DNA from: Undaria pinnatifida
Taxonomy: Eukaryota; Sar; Phaeophyceae; Laminariales; Alariaceae
NCBI GenBank assembly: GCA_012845835.1
Contig: JABAKD010000026.1
Span: forward strand, 7,334,493 to 7,398,492
Reading direction: 5' to 3'
Length of the DNA: 64,000 nt
Shown here piece by piece: positions 1-11,804 of the stretch (position 1 is the stretch's first letter; each line of letters starts with the position of its first letter). Both the position numbers and the translations under genes were made by a program. Below the pieces are notes generated by a model. That model made no database searches. It was not told the origin of the DNA and saw only the letters and a program-made list of their open reading frames with translations.

Positions 1-2040
1 CGTTAGCGGTCATCAAAGGGGTATGATAAGGGTATGATAGCTGAGCATCTTGCAGCGGTACGATAAGATAGCATTGAGCATTAGTGACACGAGACGGGAC
101 AAAATGAGTTTCGGATAGTACATCGACGTGATAGATGCGATACCGTCCCACTCCCGCCTCCTGCAACGAGCAAGTACAGAAATACAACAGCTGTGGTATG
201 AGAGTAAAAAACAAATTCGATCCAACCCAGAGAGCGTTTATTTCCCGTTCGTGCATGAAAGACTTGACACAAACTACTACGAACCACTCACTAAAATAAG
301 GTACGAGGTAACGAAGGTACAATTGCAAACCAGGTATACCCCAGATACAGCTACAAAAGACAGAACAAAACAGCCGAGACAAGAATATAAAAATGCGCGC
401 TGCCAAAGCTGCAACCGTACCACGTCGACATGTGATACATGTGATGCATAGTTGTTCACACATGATACAGTGTTATGCAGTCAATAGCCTAGGCCGCTGC
501 CGCCAACATGGCCAGCCGTCACGCCGTCACAAAGCCAAGCAGAGCCAGCAACACGAGTCCCCAGCGATAAAAAATCATCGATAAAGCATGAGAGCGCGAG
601 AGCACAACAGCCGACAACAGCCGACCACGCACAGCATAGCAGAGCACACGCCTCCCGAACAAAATACCAATCCATTGACAGTGTGGGAGGGAAGAGGGCA
701 AAGCAGCCGCCGATAGCGGATAATGACAACACTGCGCGTTCCAGGAGCGACGACATGACATGCGACATACATAACATAGTGCTGAGTGCGAACTACAATA
801 TAGGCCGGAGTCACAGCTAACGCGCTTATCAATATGATCTTTGAAAAATGTTGAATAACGCACAAATACCCGATACATTTCGTACCGGGTGCCAAATATA
901 GGCAACAAAACAAACCGTGCAAGGTACGTATTGCAGTATTGCACCGGGTACCAGACAAACACGATCTTAGTGAAAAAGAGCATTCCGAGTTGTGAATTGC
1001 CAGATTGAAGGCTCAGAATCCAAAAGGAAAAAAACATGACAAAAAAAAAGTAAACAAAACCAAAAAGCGGGGTCTCTCCGGGCATAGATCAGGTGTACCC
1101 GTACCCTCTTGGACTGACTATTTAAATGCACGACACTGGAACAAGTTTAACGAAAATGCAGCCGGTGTCGGAAAGAAGCGGTACTGTATCATTTGTATAT
1201 CATACCAGGTACCAGGTATGATATAATGCGTTGTTGCCTACTGGGCCAAAAAGTATCTCCAACCCAGGCGTCCGTGCAGCACCCACGCCATAGGCTTTCA
1301 ATATCATTAATAATACTCGTAGGAAACAAACTGTCGTAGTCTGGTATAACATCAAGCCACCTACGAATAAGCCGGCGAAATAAATTATACCTGGTAGGCG
1401 ATAGTATCTATTAATACCTGGTTGTGTTACAGTAAGCCAATCCACACAGCTTTTGCCGAAACTTGACACAAAAAACATCAAACCAATAGCTAGAGCAGTA
1501 AGCACCATGATAACATGATAACATGATAACATGATACATAAAAGTACAGTAGAAACGGGGGCCGCCCACAGGGACAGGCCAGCTCGCGCTGTCTCTACCG
1601 CGAGAACTGAAGGATATTGAAACGATATTGAAGGATACGACAGAAAACCAGCTGGATTGCGGATGCGCATTTGAGCTAAAATTGACACACGTCGCATAAA
1701 AAGACATGGGTGTGTCGTGAGCCTGAGCTTCATGTTTCCCCATCTGCCGGAGGATAACAAACATCTAGCCACCTATAATATAAAGCCGGCGAAATATGTC
1801 ATATAGTAAGCGATTTTAACTATTAATAATACCTGGCAGAAACAAAAACACAGAAGAACATCAAACTAATGGAGAGAGTACAGAACATCACTATCAACGC
1901 GCTATGATGGTTATTAGAAGTACAAACATGATACTGCTGTATCGGCTCACCTCACAACTGGCGAGCGATCGCAGAAGCTTGTCATACACCGTGACCACCA
2001 CGGGAGCCGAACCGGCAACACAACCTAGCCCCAGTCGGCA
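1..2040. other. AT-rich spacer, no supported gene
   Basis: Only short overlapping open frames on both strands. Visible features are a small AACATGAT repeat near 1507-1535, a doubled TACCAGGTA word at 1203-1218, and the motif CATCTGCCGGAGGAT at about 1741, which is the edge of a poly-T linked repeat family seen better at 7.2 and 12.1 kb. The minus strand has a 190-codon frame over 1200-1772, but it starts mid-spacer, has no recognisable domain and I do not call it a gene. Confidence 0.6.
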
Positions 2041-2580
2041 ATGCAGAAAGCAAACAAAGACAAGCGGCGGTCCATCGCACGCACACACGAAGACAAGAGC
2101 AGCACCAAACACAGCAAAGGAAGCAAGAACCCAAACGGAAGCACAAAAATGCAACACAGCCCAAACAAGAAAAGGCAGCAAAAGAAGCATCACAACACGA
2201 AGGCCAAAGAGCAGCACCAAACACAGCAAAGGAAGCAAGAACCCAAACGGAAGCACAAAAATGCAACACAGCCCAAACAAGAAAAGGTAGCAAAAGAAGC
2301 ATCACAACACGAAGGCCAAAGAGCAGCACAAAAAGACACAAGAACAGCGGCAAAAGCAGCAAACAAAGCGGGACGAACAGCAGGACAAAAGACAGCAGCA
2401 AGCGAAAGGAAACGCAGCACAGAAAAAAAAAGACAAAACGCAGCACGCACAACAGAAGAAAACGCAGCAGAAACAGTGACACACCATAAGCAAACAAGCA
2501 AAAAAGCACAAAGACGGCAGCACGAGCAGCAACCGACAGACAAGGGGCACCACGGGTGGGAAAAGGGCGGCAAAACAAGG
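2041..2580 (+). other. T-depleted strand with 112-bp tandem repeat
   Basis: The plus strand holds only about 11 T in 540 bases, and none from 2303 to 2476. Inside it a 112-bp unit is repeated about 2.3 times, with units starting near 2098, 2210 and 2322. The plus strand is open for 254 codons (2041-2805) as a Lys/Gln/Thr-rich frame. Because 112 is not a multiple of 3, successive repeats are read in different frames, so the open frame follows from missing T (no TAA, TAG or TGA) rather than from protein selection. The reverse strand gives equally artificial hydrophobic frames. Confidence 0.75.
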
Positions 2581-3240
2581 CGTCAACTCGACGTCGATTT
2601 TACTACAGCTGTATCGCACATTTGGCTACTCAGTACGAACTCTGTTGGTGTACGATCACTAAATAATCTATTCATAGCCTACACTTCATGCTCCTACGTA
2701 CTCGTACTTGGTACTTGTACAAGTGTACAACAACTATTGATACTATTGGTATTCGAGGGTTCTCGCATAAGCATGATCGACAGTCAGCACGGAAGCTCTT
2801 ATTAGCACTACATATTTCAACATCTCCTCATGACGATAACCATGTATCATACCATGTATGTACAGGTACATGTACGTGAGCGGAACAGCAGTGCAAATCG
2901 CAAAAAGGAACAGTATGAACATTTCCTGGTAGGCCGTCGCCCTAGGCTCGCCTCAGGAAGCAGGAAGCGTTAACTCTTTAGGTTAATGCCTGCATTCAGG
3001 AACATAATCGAACATATCAAGAGGTAAGTCACGGTTCAAGGCGCTTGCACTCGCATTTAGGGGACGAAAACACTTGGAATTGCATTGAAACGAATGATTG
3101 TTTGAGCACTACTACTGCTGAGGAAGTGATTTATTTTCCTTCATGGCCACTACCACGCAAATCGTGTTCAACTATTGCACCTTCAGATAGAAGCCTAGAA
3201 GCCTTCACAACTCAAAAATTGGGGTCAAAGCGACCGACGT
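2581..3240. other. Spacer, nothing recognised
   Basis: Mixed-composition sequence with several GTAC-rich words, for example near 2697-2730 and 2857-2875. No open frame above 66 codons and no repeat relationship that I can identify elsewhere in the window. Confidence 0.5.
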
Positions 3241-3415
3241 ATTGACCACAGACGGACCGACCACAGACGAACCGACCACCGATGGACCAACCATCGATGG
3301 ACCGACCACCGATGGACCGACCACCGGTGGACCAACCGCCGACGCACCGACCTCCGACGGACCGACCTCCGACGGACCGACCACCGACAACCGACGACCG
3401 ATCACCAACCGACCG
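3241..3415 (+). repeat. 15-bp minisatellite (GACCGACCACCGATG)n
   Basis: About eleven imperfect copies of a 15-bp unit based on GACCGACCACCGATG. The unit length is a multiple of three, so the plus frame reads as a repetitive TTDGP peptide and the minus frame as VVGPS. Both are explained by the array. No upstream start context or flanking exon supports translation. Confidence 0.85.
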
Positions 3416-4430
3416 ACAGCGTTACACTACTGGGTTGCCATGGTTCTGCGCTTGACCCAGATAGAACGGCACATTTCGCTTGTTTTGGTCGCCTTCTCTG
3501 CCTCCCTCCAGGGTATACTGCAACAAAGTATGTAACAAAATACGCCGCACAATATCGCTGTGTGATGGTACAGCAGCAGTAAAGTTCACAGATTCGTGAG
3601 CACTACAAGTAGATGTCTGCTTTAGTCATCGACGCAAAAAGTACGATTTCATTGCGCCGGTGCGAAAGATCCGTATATGGTATGGTAGAAACGACCTCTT
3701 ACCGAAATCAAAATCTTGTCGCCAAGCCGGCGCGCCTGTACGGGCAACCCCTGCTTCCCTCCGCACTTCCCCCACAAAAACCTGTCACGCCATGAGACCA
3801 GCAACGAACGGGAAGAGGAAGATGCCACGTCAACAAGGTATAAAACGCAAAAAAACAACAAAAACAAGAACGGATACCCCGTACAAGCCTGCCACGCCAT
3901 GAAAACAGCAGTGATGAACGGGAAGAGAGCAAGCAAGATGCTAGTCAACAACGTACGCCCGATACAAGGAAAAAGCAAAAAAAAAAAAGAAAAGGGATAC
4001 ATACTACATACCCTTGTACCTTGCCAAAGTCACAACGTAAGGTTGCGGTATCATACTATTTTAATGCTATATAATACAGCACGGAACCTAACAAATTTCC
4101 TGGAAACATTTTTTATTTTTCCATCCCATCTACCAGGTAGTATCTTCAAAACTTTTTCTTCCGTCTTTCTCCGTCCCTACAGGTAACTCAGAACCAGGGT
4201 CACTAAACAGGATCTTCTCTAAACACTACTGCTGTACGACAAGACTTGAGCCCGTTCTTCCCTCGTCGACTCAGATTCAGGGTCACTAAGCGGGCAATTC
4301 TCCCACCTCCCGACTACGGTACGTGCCTTCACACATATCGCGAGAGGACCTCAGACCAGGCACCCACGCTGCTATGCGCTCTGAGCAGCTCATCCATTCG
4401 TACTAATTATTTTTTCGATTAGCTCAAAAG
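3416..4430. other. Spacer with duplicated A-rich segment, no gene
   Basis: At about 3770-3990 a segment with CACGCCATGA, AACGGGAAGAG and a poly-A tract occurs twice (near 3786-3870 and 3892-3985), a diverged tandem duplication. At 4190-4290 the phrase CAGGGTCACTAA also recurs. The 156-codon plus frame over 3716-4186 lies across the duplication and has no recognisable domain. Confidence 0.45.
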
Positions 4431-4432
4431 CG

Positions 4433-4531
4433 CGACCCAGTGGGATTCAAACCCCATAACCTATACTTCGAAGTAGTCTATACTACTGCTGTAGTATCCC
4501 AGGGTAACCAGTAGACCACCGGCGCCACCGG
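4433..4531 (-). repeat. tRNA-like SINE head
   Basis: Read on the minus strand, GGTGGTCTACTGGTTACC resembles an internal A box and GGTTTGAATCC a B box of RNA polymerase III promoters, about 55 bases apart. The T-arm would pair only three bases, so this is a decayed or SINE-type tRNA relative, not a working tRNA. The anticodon region holds the palindrome TACTTCGAAGTA. Similar heads lie at 51.56-51.67 kb (same palindrome) and 27.48-27.56 kb. The alternative, a tRNA pseudogene with an intron, cannot be excluded. Confidence 0.5.
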
Positions 4532-4542
4532 TCTAGAGTCCA

Positions 4543-4632
4543 TTAACCCCTTTGGGGTCCCCGAACCCCTCCCATTACTAAAGTCAAGTAATTTTGTCCC
4601 CAAAAACGGGTTTCCAGTTGTAAAGGGGTAAA
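4543..4632. mobile_element. About 90-bp MITE, AATTCCAAGTAATT family
   Basis: Begins with TTAACCCCTTT and ends with AAAGGGGTAAA, giving short terminal inverted repeats. The interior carries the family core around CAAGTAATTTTGTCCCC and GGGTTTCCAGTTGTAAAG. Related copies with the same core lie near 9100-9193, 12833-12905, 59398-59485 and 61080-61155. Core-only fragments occur near 18677, 27640, 41447, 56583 and 59862. No coding capacity. It would depend on a transposase encoded elsewhere. Assignment to a superfamily is not possible by eye. Confidence 0.6.
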
Positions 4633-4734
4633 TACAGCCTTAATAAATCAGATATCAGGATTATACTACATACTGGGGCAGGCAATGAGCATATTATATC
4701 ACACTCGTAAATGAACGGAAAAACTGAACTGGAT

Positions 4735-4986
4735 ATATTTTAATAATTAAATTACACTCCAGCACGTGAGATCGAGTATGTTGTCGAAACTCATCTTTGC
4801 AAGCTGCTGTGTGTGATACTCCGATCGCGCGTACTACGGGTTGTGTGTCCTCATTAAGGGTATAGGTCGGCGACTCCCCTTGCCACTACAGTGTAGCTAT
4901 CAGGGTCAACAGGGTGATGTTAGACAGTCTGTGCGCGGAAACTATAAAACCCGTTTCTAAGGGGGACAAAATCTGACAGCTGTGGA
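4735..4986 (-). repeat. Interspersed repeat R1, copy 1
   Basis: Reverse complement of 15118-15365 with high similarity over about 250 bp. Shared blocks include AACAGGGTGATGTTAGACAG, GGTTGTGTGTCCTCATTAAG and GCTTGCAAAGATGAGTTTCG (in the other orientation). No frame is conserved between the copies, so it is a non-coding mobile repeat of unknown class. Further copies lie at 51909-52035 and 56838-57012. Confidence 0.75.
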
Positions 4987-5910
4987 AGGAATATATACCA
5001 GGTACTATTTATTGAAAATATTGTAACGACGTCAGCTGTGAGTTCGACGATAAACTATTATTGTACCACAAACACGATAGTATTTTTTAAGTTGCGCCGT
5101 AAAAAACACATGACCGTGTAATATTACTATTATATCGTACCAGTAACAAGTTCGTTATGTATTATTAAAAACAACGTTTTCTACGGGCTATGACGGGCAG
5201 TTTAACTTACCGTCATTGGTACATACACTATACTCTATATCGTACTAGTTGTTCTCAAATTACCGGTATGATAGCTCATCGCCAGAATCTCGTGAGAATC
5301 TAGTTCTCGTGGTGACAAAGAAGACACGCTCATTCTGCATTTTATCACGAACATATCACGATATTATCCATTCACCATTGACGATAAAAAAAAAAAGAAC
5401 TACCAGGTATGCCAGCAAAACTTCTCGTGACTCAGAAAAGGCGACGGAAACAATAAACGATGAGTGAAGGGTGGGAGGCGCGGCCTAGTCAACGGTCTAT
5501 TTTGCAAAGTATTAATAGTATCGTATTAACACTATTAATACTGCGTTAATACCGGGGGGTCCCATTAGTGCCGGTCGAATGGTGCCACTGTTCTCTACAG
5601 CACTGCTGGTGAAATCGCTCTGCGCTTGGGAATACTGGGACTCTCTGTCGCTTGGTACCTATTCCAAAGAGTGCTGGTGCCCTCATTAGTGCCGGTATAT
5701 TGTGCAGGCTTATACCAGTACTATCGGGAGCATCGAACTGGATCATCAACACATGAAAAGCAATTCGATGCGAGTCAACGAGGCAAGAAAGGGCTGGAGT
5801 CTTCTCGCGAAAAAAAATGAAGGCGCGTACCGTAGTGGGGAGGGGGAGAGGGGAGAAGAGCCTGCTAATGACTAGTGACCCTGGATATTACAAGTGGTAG
5901 TATTAATAAC
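4987..5910. other. AT-rich spacer with H-family traces
   Basis: No gene seen. At 5555-5710 the phrases TTAGTGCCGGT and GGTGCCACTGTTCTCTACAGC match the repeat family found at 27.70-28.00 kb. Several TTAATA-rich words occur at 5510-5555. The rest is unassigned. Confidence 0.45.
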
Positions 5911-5951
<41 letters not shown>

Positions 5952-5976
5952 AGTAGCAGTAGTAGTAGTAGTAGTC
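5911..5976. repeat. (AGT)n microsatellite
   Basis: About 21 AGT triplets with two small interruptions near 5951-5960. The tract gives a Thr-rich minus frame that is not a protein. Confidence 0.9.
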
Positions 5977-7150
5977 TAGGGAGGGAGAAGGAGAAAGAAA
6001 AAGTGCCAACAAAATAAATGGGATGAGTGGGATGAGCAAAAGAAACATCGAAGCATACGGTACTGGGTACCACACTGCAGCGTGGTAAAATCGACGCTGT
6101 AATCGTATATGACTTGGGTCAATTTTTCCCTCTTGAGCCCCCCCAACGGGATTACGGCACTCCTATTATTACACTCCTATTATTGGTAGTAGTAGCCATA
6201 TACCAGGTACGTGGTAATCAGGTAGGCGTGTACCTGGTATGACACCGCTCTACAGCGGTAGACTTGGTCCAAAATGAGACATGACTCCAAGGATGATAAA
6301 AGCTAGCTGATTAATAAACCTATTACATACCAGGTAGTAGGTGTCCGGAGGAAAAGTTTACTCGTGTGGTACACCAGTGCCCATGTACCGGGCATAGACT
6401 TGAAAAGGAGATGCCGGTGCTGGCAAGACACACGATAACTGGTACATGAATACCGATGTACCAGTGTAGAGCCCCTTTCTTACATTACGGCTATTGATAC
6501 TGCTACTTACAACAGTACTTGTTGCTATTAGTAGTGCTGCTGTCGTGTGTGTTGTCTTCTATACCAGGTACATCGTACCAATAAAACGACCATCACAAGT
6601 CCAACGACTCTGATACCACGAGTCTACCGACTCTGATACCACGAGACACCAACTATGCTGCTAGATAACAAGTGTGTGTTTTCCGACTGAACAAAAGAGT
6701 ATACACAGCAGTACCGTTGAAGTTAGTGTTCTACTACAAATACTGTTCGCGCATACCAGGTAGTATTTTTTGTCTGGTATCAGGAGGTCAGCATTACGAT
6801 AAAAGTCCAATAACTAGGGCTGGGCTCTGATCCAGTACGTACTGGCAGTACCACTGTACTGGCTACGGGGGCTGCCAGGGTGCCAGTACTTTTGACCATT
6901 TAGGCAACGCCTCATTAAAGAGCGGAAACACATCGAAATTCAGGGCGAAAGAGCAGAGAGGGCACGCACAACAGCTATCGTAGAGAAGCAAGAGAGGCCA
7001 AAACCCAGCTAGAGGCTACCAGGTACAGCTCAAGGTGGTTGTCAAATCCGGTCCGTATGATACGAAAATACTGATATCTTCTATCTCACAGCTGGATTTT
7101 TTTTTTTTTTTCAATACCGGTACTAAATTGTACTGAACCAGGATGGGTTT
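5977..7150. other. Spacer dense in TACCAGGTA words
   Basis: No open frame worth calling. Seven copies of TACC(A/T)GGTA occur between 6202 and 7025 (near 6202, 6230, 6330, 6562, 6756, 7019 and surroundings), the densest cluster in the window. Short GTACTGGCAGTACC-like inverted words lie near 6836-6860. Confidence 0.5.
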
Positions 7151-7156
7151 CATATA

Positions 7157-7201
7157 TTAAAGAGGGTGTGGAAGAGGGTGTGGAAGAGGGTGTGGAAGAA
7201 G
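7157..7201 (+). repeat. 14-bp tandem repeat, three copies
   Basis: Three consecutive copies of a GAGGGTGTGGAAGA unit, followed by a diverged fourth. Purely a short minisatellite. Confidence 0.85.
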
Positions 7202-7230
7202 GGGCGTTTTCGGTCGGCGGGTGATTATTA

Positions 7231-7362
7231 TTTTTTTTTTTAATCCTCCGGCGGATCGGGATGGGGAAAAATAAATCACCACACTTCCACGTATTTTCAT
7301 ACGCGTCGTGTGTCGATTTTACGATTGCTTTCGCAGCCCAACGCTAGCTGGCGCACCCTTCG
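7231..7362 (+). repeat. Poly-T-headed repeat, copy 1
   Basis: An 11-base T run is followed by ATCCTCCGGCGGAT, a near-perfect palindrome, then by a block ending CGCTAGCTGGCGCACCC. A second full copy is at 12120-12245, including the shared GTCGTGTGTCGATT. The palindrome next to a poly-A or poly-T run also appears near 1741, 43147 and 47501. The poly-T/A edge suggests a retroposed element, but no tRNA-like head is visible. Confidence 0.6.
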
Positions 7363-8423
7363 GATCCTTTTGTAGGGATAGCGTGAGCTGTCGGCGGGTG
7401 ATGTACCACCATGTACTTTCGTCATACCAACGACTCTCAGGTTTCTTCCTTTCCTGTAAATATGAGCCTGTCTTTCTTACTACCCTGTTTCTTGCGTGGT
7501 GTCCTGTGCTGCTGTACTGATTCATTTGTTGGCTTGTCGATTTTGCCTCAGTTATGGTTGCTGCTTGTGGGCTAGCGGTTTGGGATGAGGATGTTTCGAT
7601 GGGCCCTGCCGGCGGCAATTTATACATCGAGGGTCAGGTCGGAGTTTGGAGGGCCCACGTCCGGGTGGGATCACTTCTGGGTTAGATGAGGGTGCCAAGG
7701 GGGAAGTAGAGGGCTCATTTGGTTCTCAATGTTTCTTGGAAAATATTCACACCTCGAACAGCTCACGATCTAAATCATCTAGATCATCTAAAAGCATCTA
7801 GATCATCTACAGTAGATCCTGTACCTGCCGTTGTAAGATATTGTGCAGGATCTATATGTAAATAATATAGACCGAACCCAGGCAGCACGTGCTAGGTCAT
7901 GCAGATCGCACCGTTCCCAGCAGGAAACATGAGCTAGACCAGACAGATCTTCCCTGAAATATCTACATGATCAAGTGGGGATAGATCATCTATGATCTGT
8001 CGGACGGGTGAAAATGTTCCAACGATGTCTTGCATGGTCCCCGGCCAATACGAGTCGCTAAGGCACAAGAGTCGCTTAGGCACAAACAACAGTGACCACC
8101 CCATGATATCGACAACAATCGCTATGCAACTACTAATACTACTATTAACATTAAACGTGTTTAAAAATATATGATACCGGCAAGGTATCACAGCCAATTA
8201 AAACCTAGTCGGCGACTTAAATACCTCGTATAAGTCAACCAACTTGCAGCCTTACAAAAGCTGGAAGAAAAAAAATGAAACTAATCCTGTTGTGACTGGA
8301 CTTACAACATTTCCACCTACGAACATCATTACTGTTGAAAAAATATTAAAAAGAACATTTCGTCTGATACACAACACACGACAACACTACGACGAGCGCC
8401 ACTACGGCGGCATTTATTGTTCT
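7363..8423. other. Spacer plus repeat R2 (7745-8010)
   Basis: The stretch 7745-8010 is rich in GATCATCTA words. Its phrase AACATGAGCTAGACCA is shared with 56190-56540, together with the surrounding 250 bp, so both are copies of one interspersed repeat. The remaining sequence has only short open frames (102 codons or fewer) without recognisable domains. Confidence 0.5.
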
Positions 8424-8582
8424 AGCAGAGGCATGCATTGCGGCAGCTGTGATATATGCATGTACTATTTTTGCTTTCGCTTGTGTTTTTTCCCTGGGGT
8501 ACTCGTATTCCTCAGCTCCAGAGTGACTAGAGCCTGTCCTGTGACCACGGACTTGATTATGCGACTTCATGTGAGAACAATA
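8424..8582 (+). repeat. Interspersed repeat R3, copy 1
   Basis: About 160 bp matching 14316-14475, with shared phrases such as GCAGCTGTGATATATGC, TCCTCAGCTCCAG and ACGGACTTGATTATGCGA. It contains the small inverted repeat CTCCAG...CTGGAG. In two other copies (13138 and 14421) the same 3' end runs into an (AAC)n tract, so AAC repeats may be its natural tail. A rearranged minus-strand relative is near 38690-38740. Confidence 0.65.
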
Positions 8583-9099
8583 ACGTCGCGCATTTGGCGT
8601 TTTTTGTGACATTTTTCTCTGATCGACGGGACTCTTCAACTGACAAACCACCCAACGTCGTATTCACGTTTACAAAATAATGCACGTTACATATTCACGT
8701 AGGTCACGATCGTAGGCCATGGGATACTAATCGGGTTGCACTATTTTTAGTATATTTCTCGTAATTTTCTTCCTTCCTTTCAAAGATGGTCTGGTGTGCC
8801 GGCTTGTAAATTTTCGCCCTCGTGTTCATTGCGGTTCCGTGCATGACCAAATGACGACAAAACTCACCCACAGAGTATATCACAAGTACCAACAACGCAG
8901 CTTGCAAAGATGAGTATTGACCCGAAATTCGTCGAACTCACGGTTGACGTGCTTGAAATATTTGTATAAAATCACCCTGTGCTGTATTTGCAACGTGCAT
9001 CTCTCTCTTGTATGATAAGTCTGTGATCACAGAGCCCGTCTCTCTTGGAGACATCGACACGGACAAAGATGGTCCTGCGTGTAGATGGGTGAAAAAATC
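8583..9099. other. Spacer with weak R1 and R4 similarity
   Basis: At about 8895-8990 a diverged piece of R1 (GCTTGCAAAGATGAGT) is followed at 9018-9070 by GTGATCACAGAGC and neighbouring words. These recall the arm of the large palindrome at 52.3-52.8 kb and the sequence at 57.78 kb. No gene called. Confidence 0.4.
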
Positions 9100-9193
9100 A
9101 GTTCAACGCCTTTCCACTGGAAACCCATTTATTTTTACGAAATTATTTGAAGTTAGTAGAAGTAGGGATTTTGGGGCCCTAAAGGAGTTAACG
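9100..9193 (-). mobile_element. AATTCCAAGTAATT-family MITE copy
   Basis: Contains TGGAAACCCATTT and AAATTATTTGAAGTTAGTA, then CTAAAGGAGTTAA, matching the 90-bp element at 4543-4632 in reverse orientation. A 172-codon plus frame (9008-9526) runs through it. Because it crosses two unrelated repeats, I treat that frame as chance. Confidence 0.5.
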
Positions 9194-10630
9194 TGGAGAA
9201 CACACACTGCTGTCTATGTCTCAGACTTGATGGCGTACGCTACTGTATCATCTGGAGGTAACACCATCAAGTCAGGACAAGTGAGGAGCCATACCAAATT
9301 AGGGGCGCTCCTGTACCACCAAGCATTCCACACCGCAGCACAGCTGAGTCTCCCCCACCACTGCAATCAGCAACTACTCCACACTACTCGCAATATAATA
9401 CCTCCAAGCACTTTGTACCCATCAACTCGGGTGTGGACTGCATTACTAACTTGTAATTGGGGTAGCGAGGTTGGTCCAATAATATTAATAGCTTCCAGCT
9501 GCTACCTTGCAGATTTTGCCGGCTAGGCAGCATTTTCCACACGAGTGGGATCAAGTCGCGGCCGCGGACCCAACCCAACCCTAGCCCTGACCCTGAAACA
9601 GGCCAGAAACGACGCAGAAACGCGGCTACGCTGCTTTCGATATTGTTCGTATTAGTCCGAACTGCTGACCACGATGTTTACCTTCTCACCAAAAATATAA
9701 GAGAGTGGAAGGTTCCAGGAAAACAACAATCCTTTCCGGAAATTTCTTGTAAAAGCTGTTGGCAGAGCAGCCGCTGCAACACAAGGGCGCCTTCCGATTT
9801 TAGATATTTCTCTCTGCGGTTTCCTTCTCAAATTCGAAAAAAAAAAACAAGAACATTGAACAATCAGGTACCAGCTATCAATATTAAGATCAGAATACGC
9901 ATCAGGCACGATGTACAATGCGTATCGTTAGGTATCGTGTATCGTATGGTGTACCAGGGTATCGTGCATCGTATGGTGTATCGTGTATATATCGTGGGAG
10001 TGACTGGTCAGAAAGGAAAAGGGGTGCAGGGCACGAGAAAAGATGTGGGGACGTCGGCCGTTCACCTTCAAGTGCGAAATAGGAAATAGGAAATTCTCCA
10101 AATGTGCAAACACCTCTCGCGAACGGCCACCGAAAAATCTAAAGGCATTGAAAAGAGGGGATGGGACAATATTATCCCCCTCCTGAGCATTCTGGGCTTA
10201 CTGGGACAGCATATGCTACCATCGTCTGCGGTAGCTTTGCAGCAAGCGCAAGCGCAGTCACACTGCGAAAATCATGATTGGCGTTTTCAGTACATTTAAA
10301 GGGCAAAACACAAACACACATATTAAAGGTTTCCAGTGCATATGCGGGTGTTTCCCATCAGGGGCCGATCTATATATTCCGCGAGCGGCATTGTCGTTTT
10401 AGAACACCACCTGCATTTGAGAAAATGAACGTGGAACGCGAAACAAAAGAACACATCCCTGTGATCAAATTATGGGGAAAATGCAGGTGTCAGGTGTGTG
10501 GTATTGGGTAGAGTGGCCGTGCGACCGTGCCACCGCGACCCCAAACCAGGGGGAGGCATGTGCATTTCACGGCGATTTCACGGCATTGGTGGAAGTGTAT
10601 TAAGGACAGCAGTCCATCGTTTTTCCCCGG
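9194..10630. other. Spacer, no supported gene
   Basis: Open frames up to 148 codons (9643-10089) have no recognisable domain or flanking splice signals that I trust. A small repeated word ATCGTGTATCGTATGGTGTA occurs at 9935-9995. Otherwise nothing was identified. Confidence 0.45.
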
Positions 10631-10634
10631 CAGA

Positions 10635-10805
10635 GTCGGCGGATGTGATAAATCCATAGACACATCCTTCGGGCCCAAGCGGGTGGTTTGTCACGGGCAG
10701 TGCTGATTGCCTGGTGAAGTAGGCGGACGTCATCCGGTGATAAGACTCGTCCTTCGCGCACGAGCGGGGTTTTCGTCACGCGCAGTGCTTGCACTCCGCC
10801 AGGCA
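10635..10805 (+). repeat. Diverged tandem duplication, about 85 bp unit
   Basis: Two neighbouring segments share CACATCCTTCG / CTCGTCCTTCG, then AAGCGGG / GAGCGGG, then GTCACGGGCAGTGCT / GTCACGCGCAGTGCT, ending with GCCTGG / GCCAGG. Non-coding. No further copies recognised. Confidence 0.5.
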
Positions 10806-11523
10806 ATAACGATGGCCTATGGCCTATGGACTGCCGTTTAATGTATTTCCACCACAGCGCGATCGAGGGTCCGCCCTTGGCAGGCGGCCATCGTGGTCGC
10901 CCCGCCCAAGTACAGCAGGAATTCCAAGACCAAATCCCACCATATTTTCGCGTGTTTTTCGTTCCAACATAGCGCTTGGTCAACCTGCACTGCTGGTGGC
11001 ATGGTGGGATTATTGTACTTGTGTGTTTCGTTGCTCCAACGACCACCGGGCAGCACGGGGCGTCCATCTCGTGGGCGAGCGGCAGGTGGTGGGTGGGCAG
11101 GTGGGGGTGCGGGTGGGTGAGCGGCTTGGGTGGGTGAGCGGGCAGCATCGTCCACATGTCCGTGTACTGCTGTTGACTTCCTTGCCTCTTAACACTTCAG
11201 CAAGCCGTGTACGACCGACCGACGTACCGACGGATGATTTCGCCTTGGAAACATTCCTACGGATAGGATCGGTTCGAAATCTCGCCAACTCAAGTCGAAC
11301 GGTTCGGTTCGTCCAGGCGCCGAGAGTCCAAATTCTGACGGTTCGGTTCAGCTCGAACGAAACGAAACCATAGGGAAGCCCTTACGGATATTTCGTAATT
11401 GCTTCCAATCGGTATTGAAGGAAAGTATTTTCAAGGTTCGGAACCGCGGTTCTTCACGAGCAGGAATTGTCATGGAACGGTTCGGTTTGGTGTGGTTCGG
11501 AACATCACATGTAATATTCCTAT

Positions 11524-11583
11524 GGTTCGGTTCGGTTCGGTTCGGTTCGGTTCGGTTCGGTTCGGTTCGGTTCGGTTCGGTTC
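11524..11583 (+). repeat. (GGTTC)12 pentanucleotide array
   Basis: Twelve uninterrupted GGTTC units. The surrounding 300 bp (11220-11480) are also enriched in single GGTTCG words, so the array seems to have grown from a locally repetitive seed. Short Arg/Phe/Gly frames across it are artefacts. Confidence 0.95.
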
Positions 11584-11804
11584 ATTTAGCCGACAGCAGT
11601 GACGATCCAACGGTTCTGTCCGATTTGAAACAAACCAAGCCGTAAAAAATCGGACAATGGTGTAGCCTTTCGCTGCACTGGCAATTCAGTTTAAAAACAA
11701 TCGTACATGTATTGTACAGCAGTGTTGGTAGTGTATTAGTTTGAGTTTGCGACGTATGTCCAGCGTATCGTATTCCAAATTCTAATTTTTTCAAGTTTTT
11801 AACC

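Noticed and set aside
1894-2619. Hydrophobic minus frames resembling membrane proteins opposite the T-poor strand
   Set aside because: An A-depleted minus strand gives Leu/Phe/Val/Cys codons and few stops. Repeat units are read in shifted frames, so no protein is conserved.
3242-3535. Thr/Asp/Gly/Pro repeat protein
   Set aside because: The 15-bp minisatellite explains the repeats, and the frame loses all pattern beyond the array.
9008-9526. 172-codon plus frame
   Set aside because: It runs through an R4 fragment and a reversed 90-bp MITE, has no recognisable domain, and the corresponding regions in other copies are not open.
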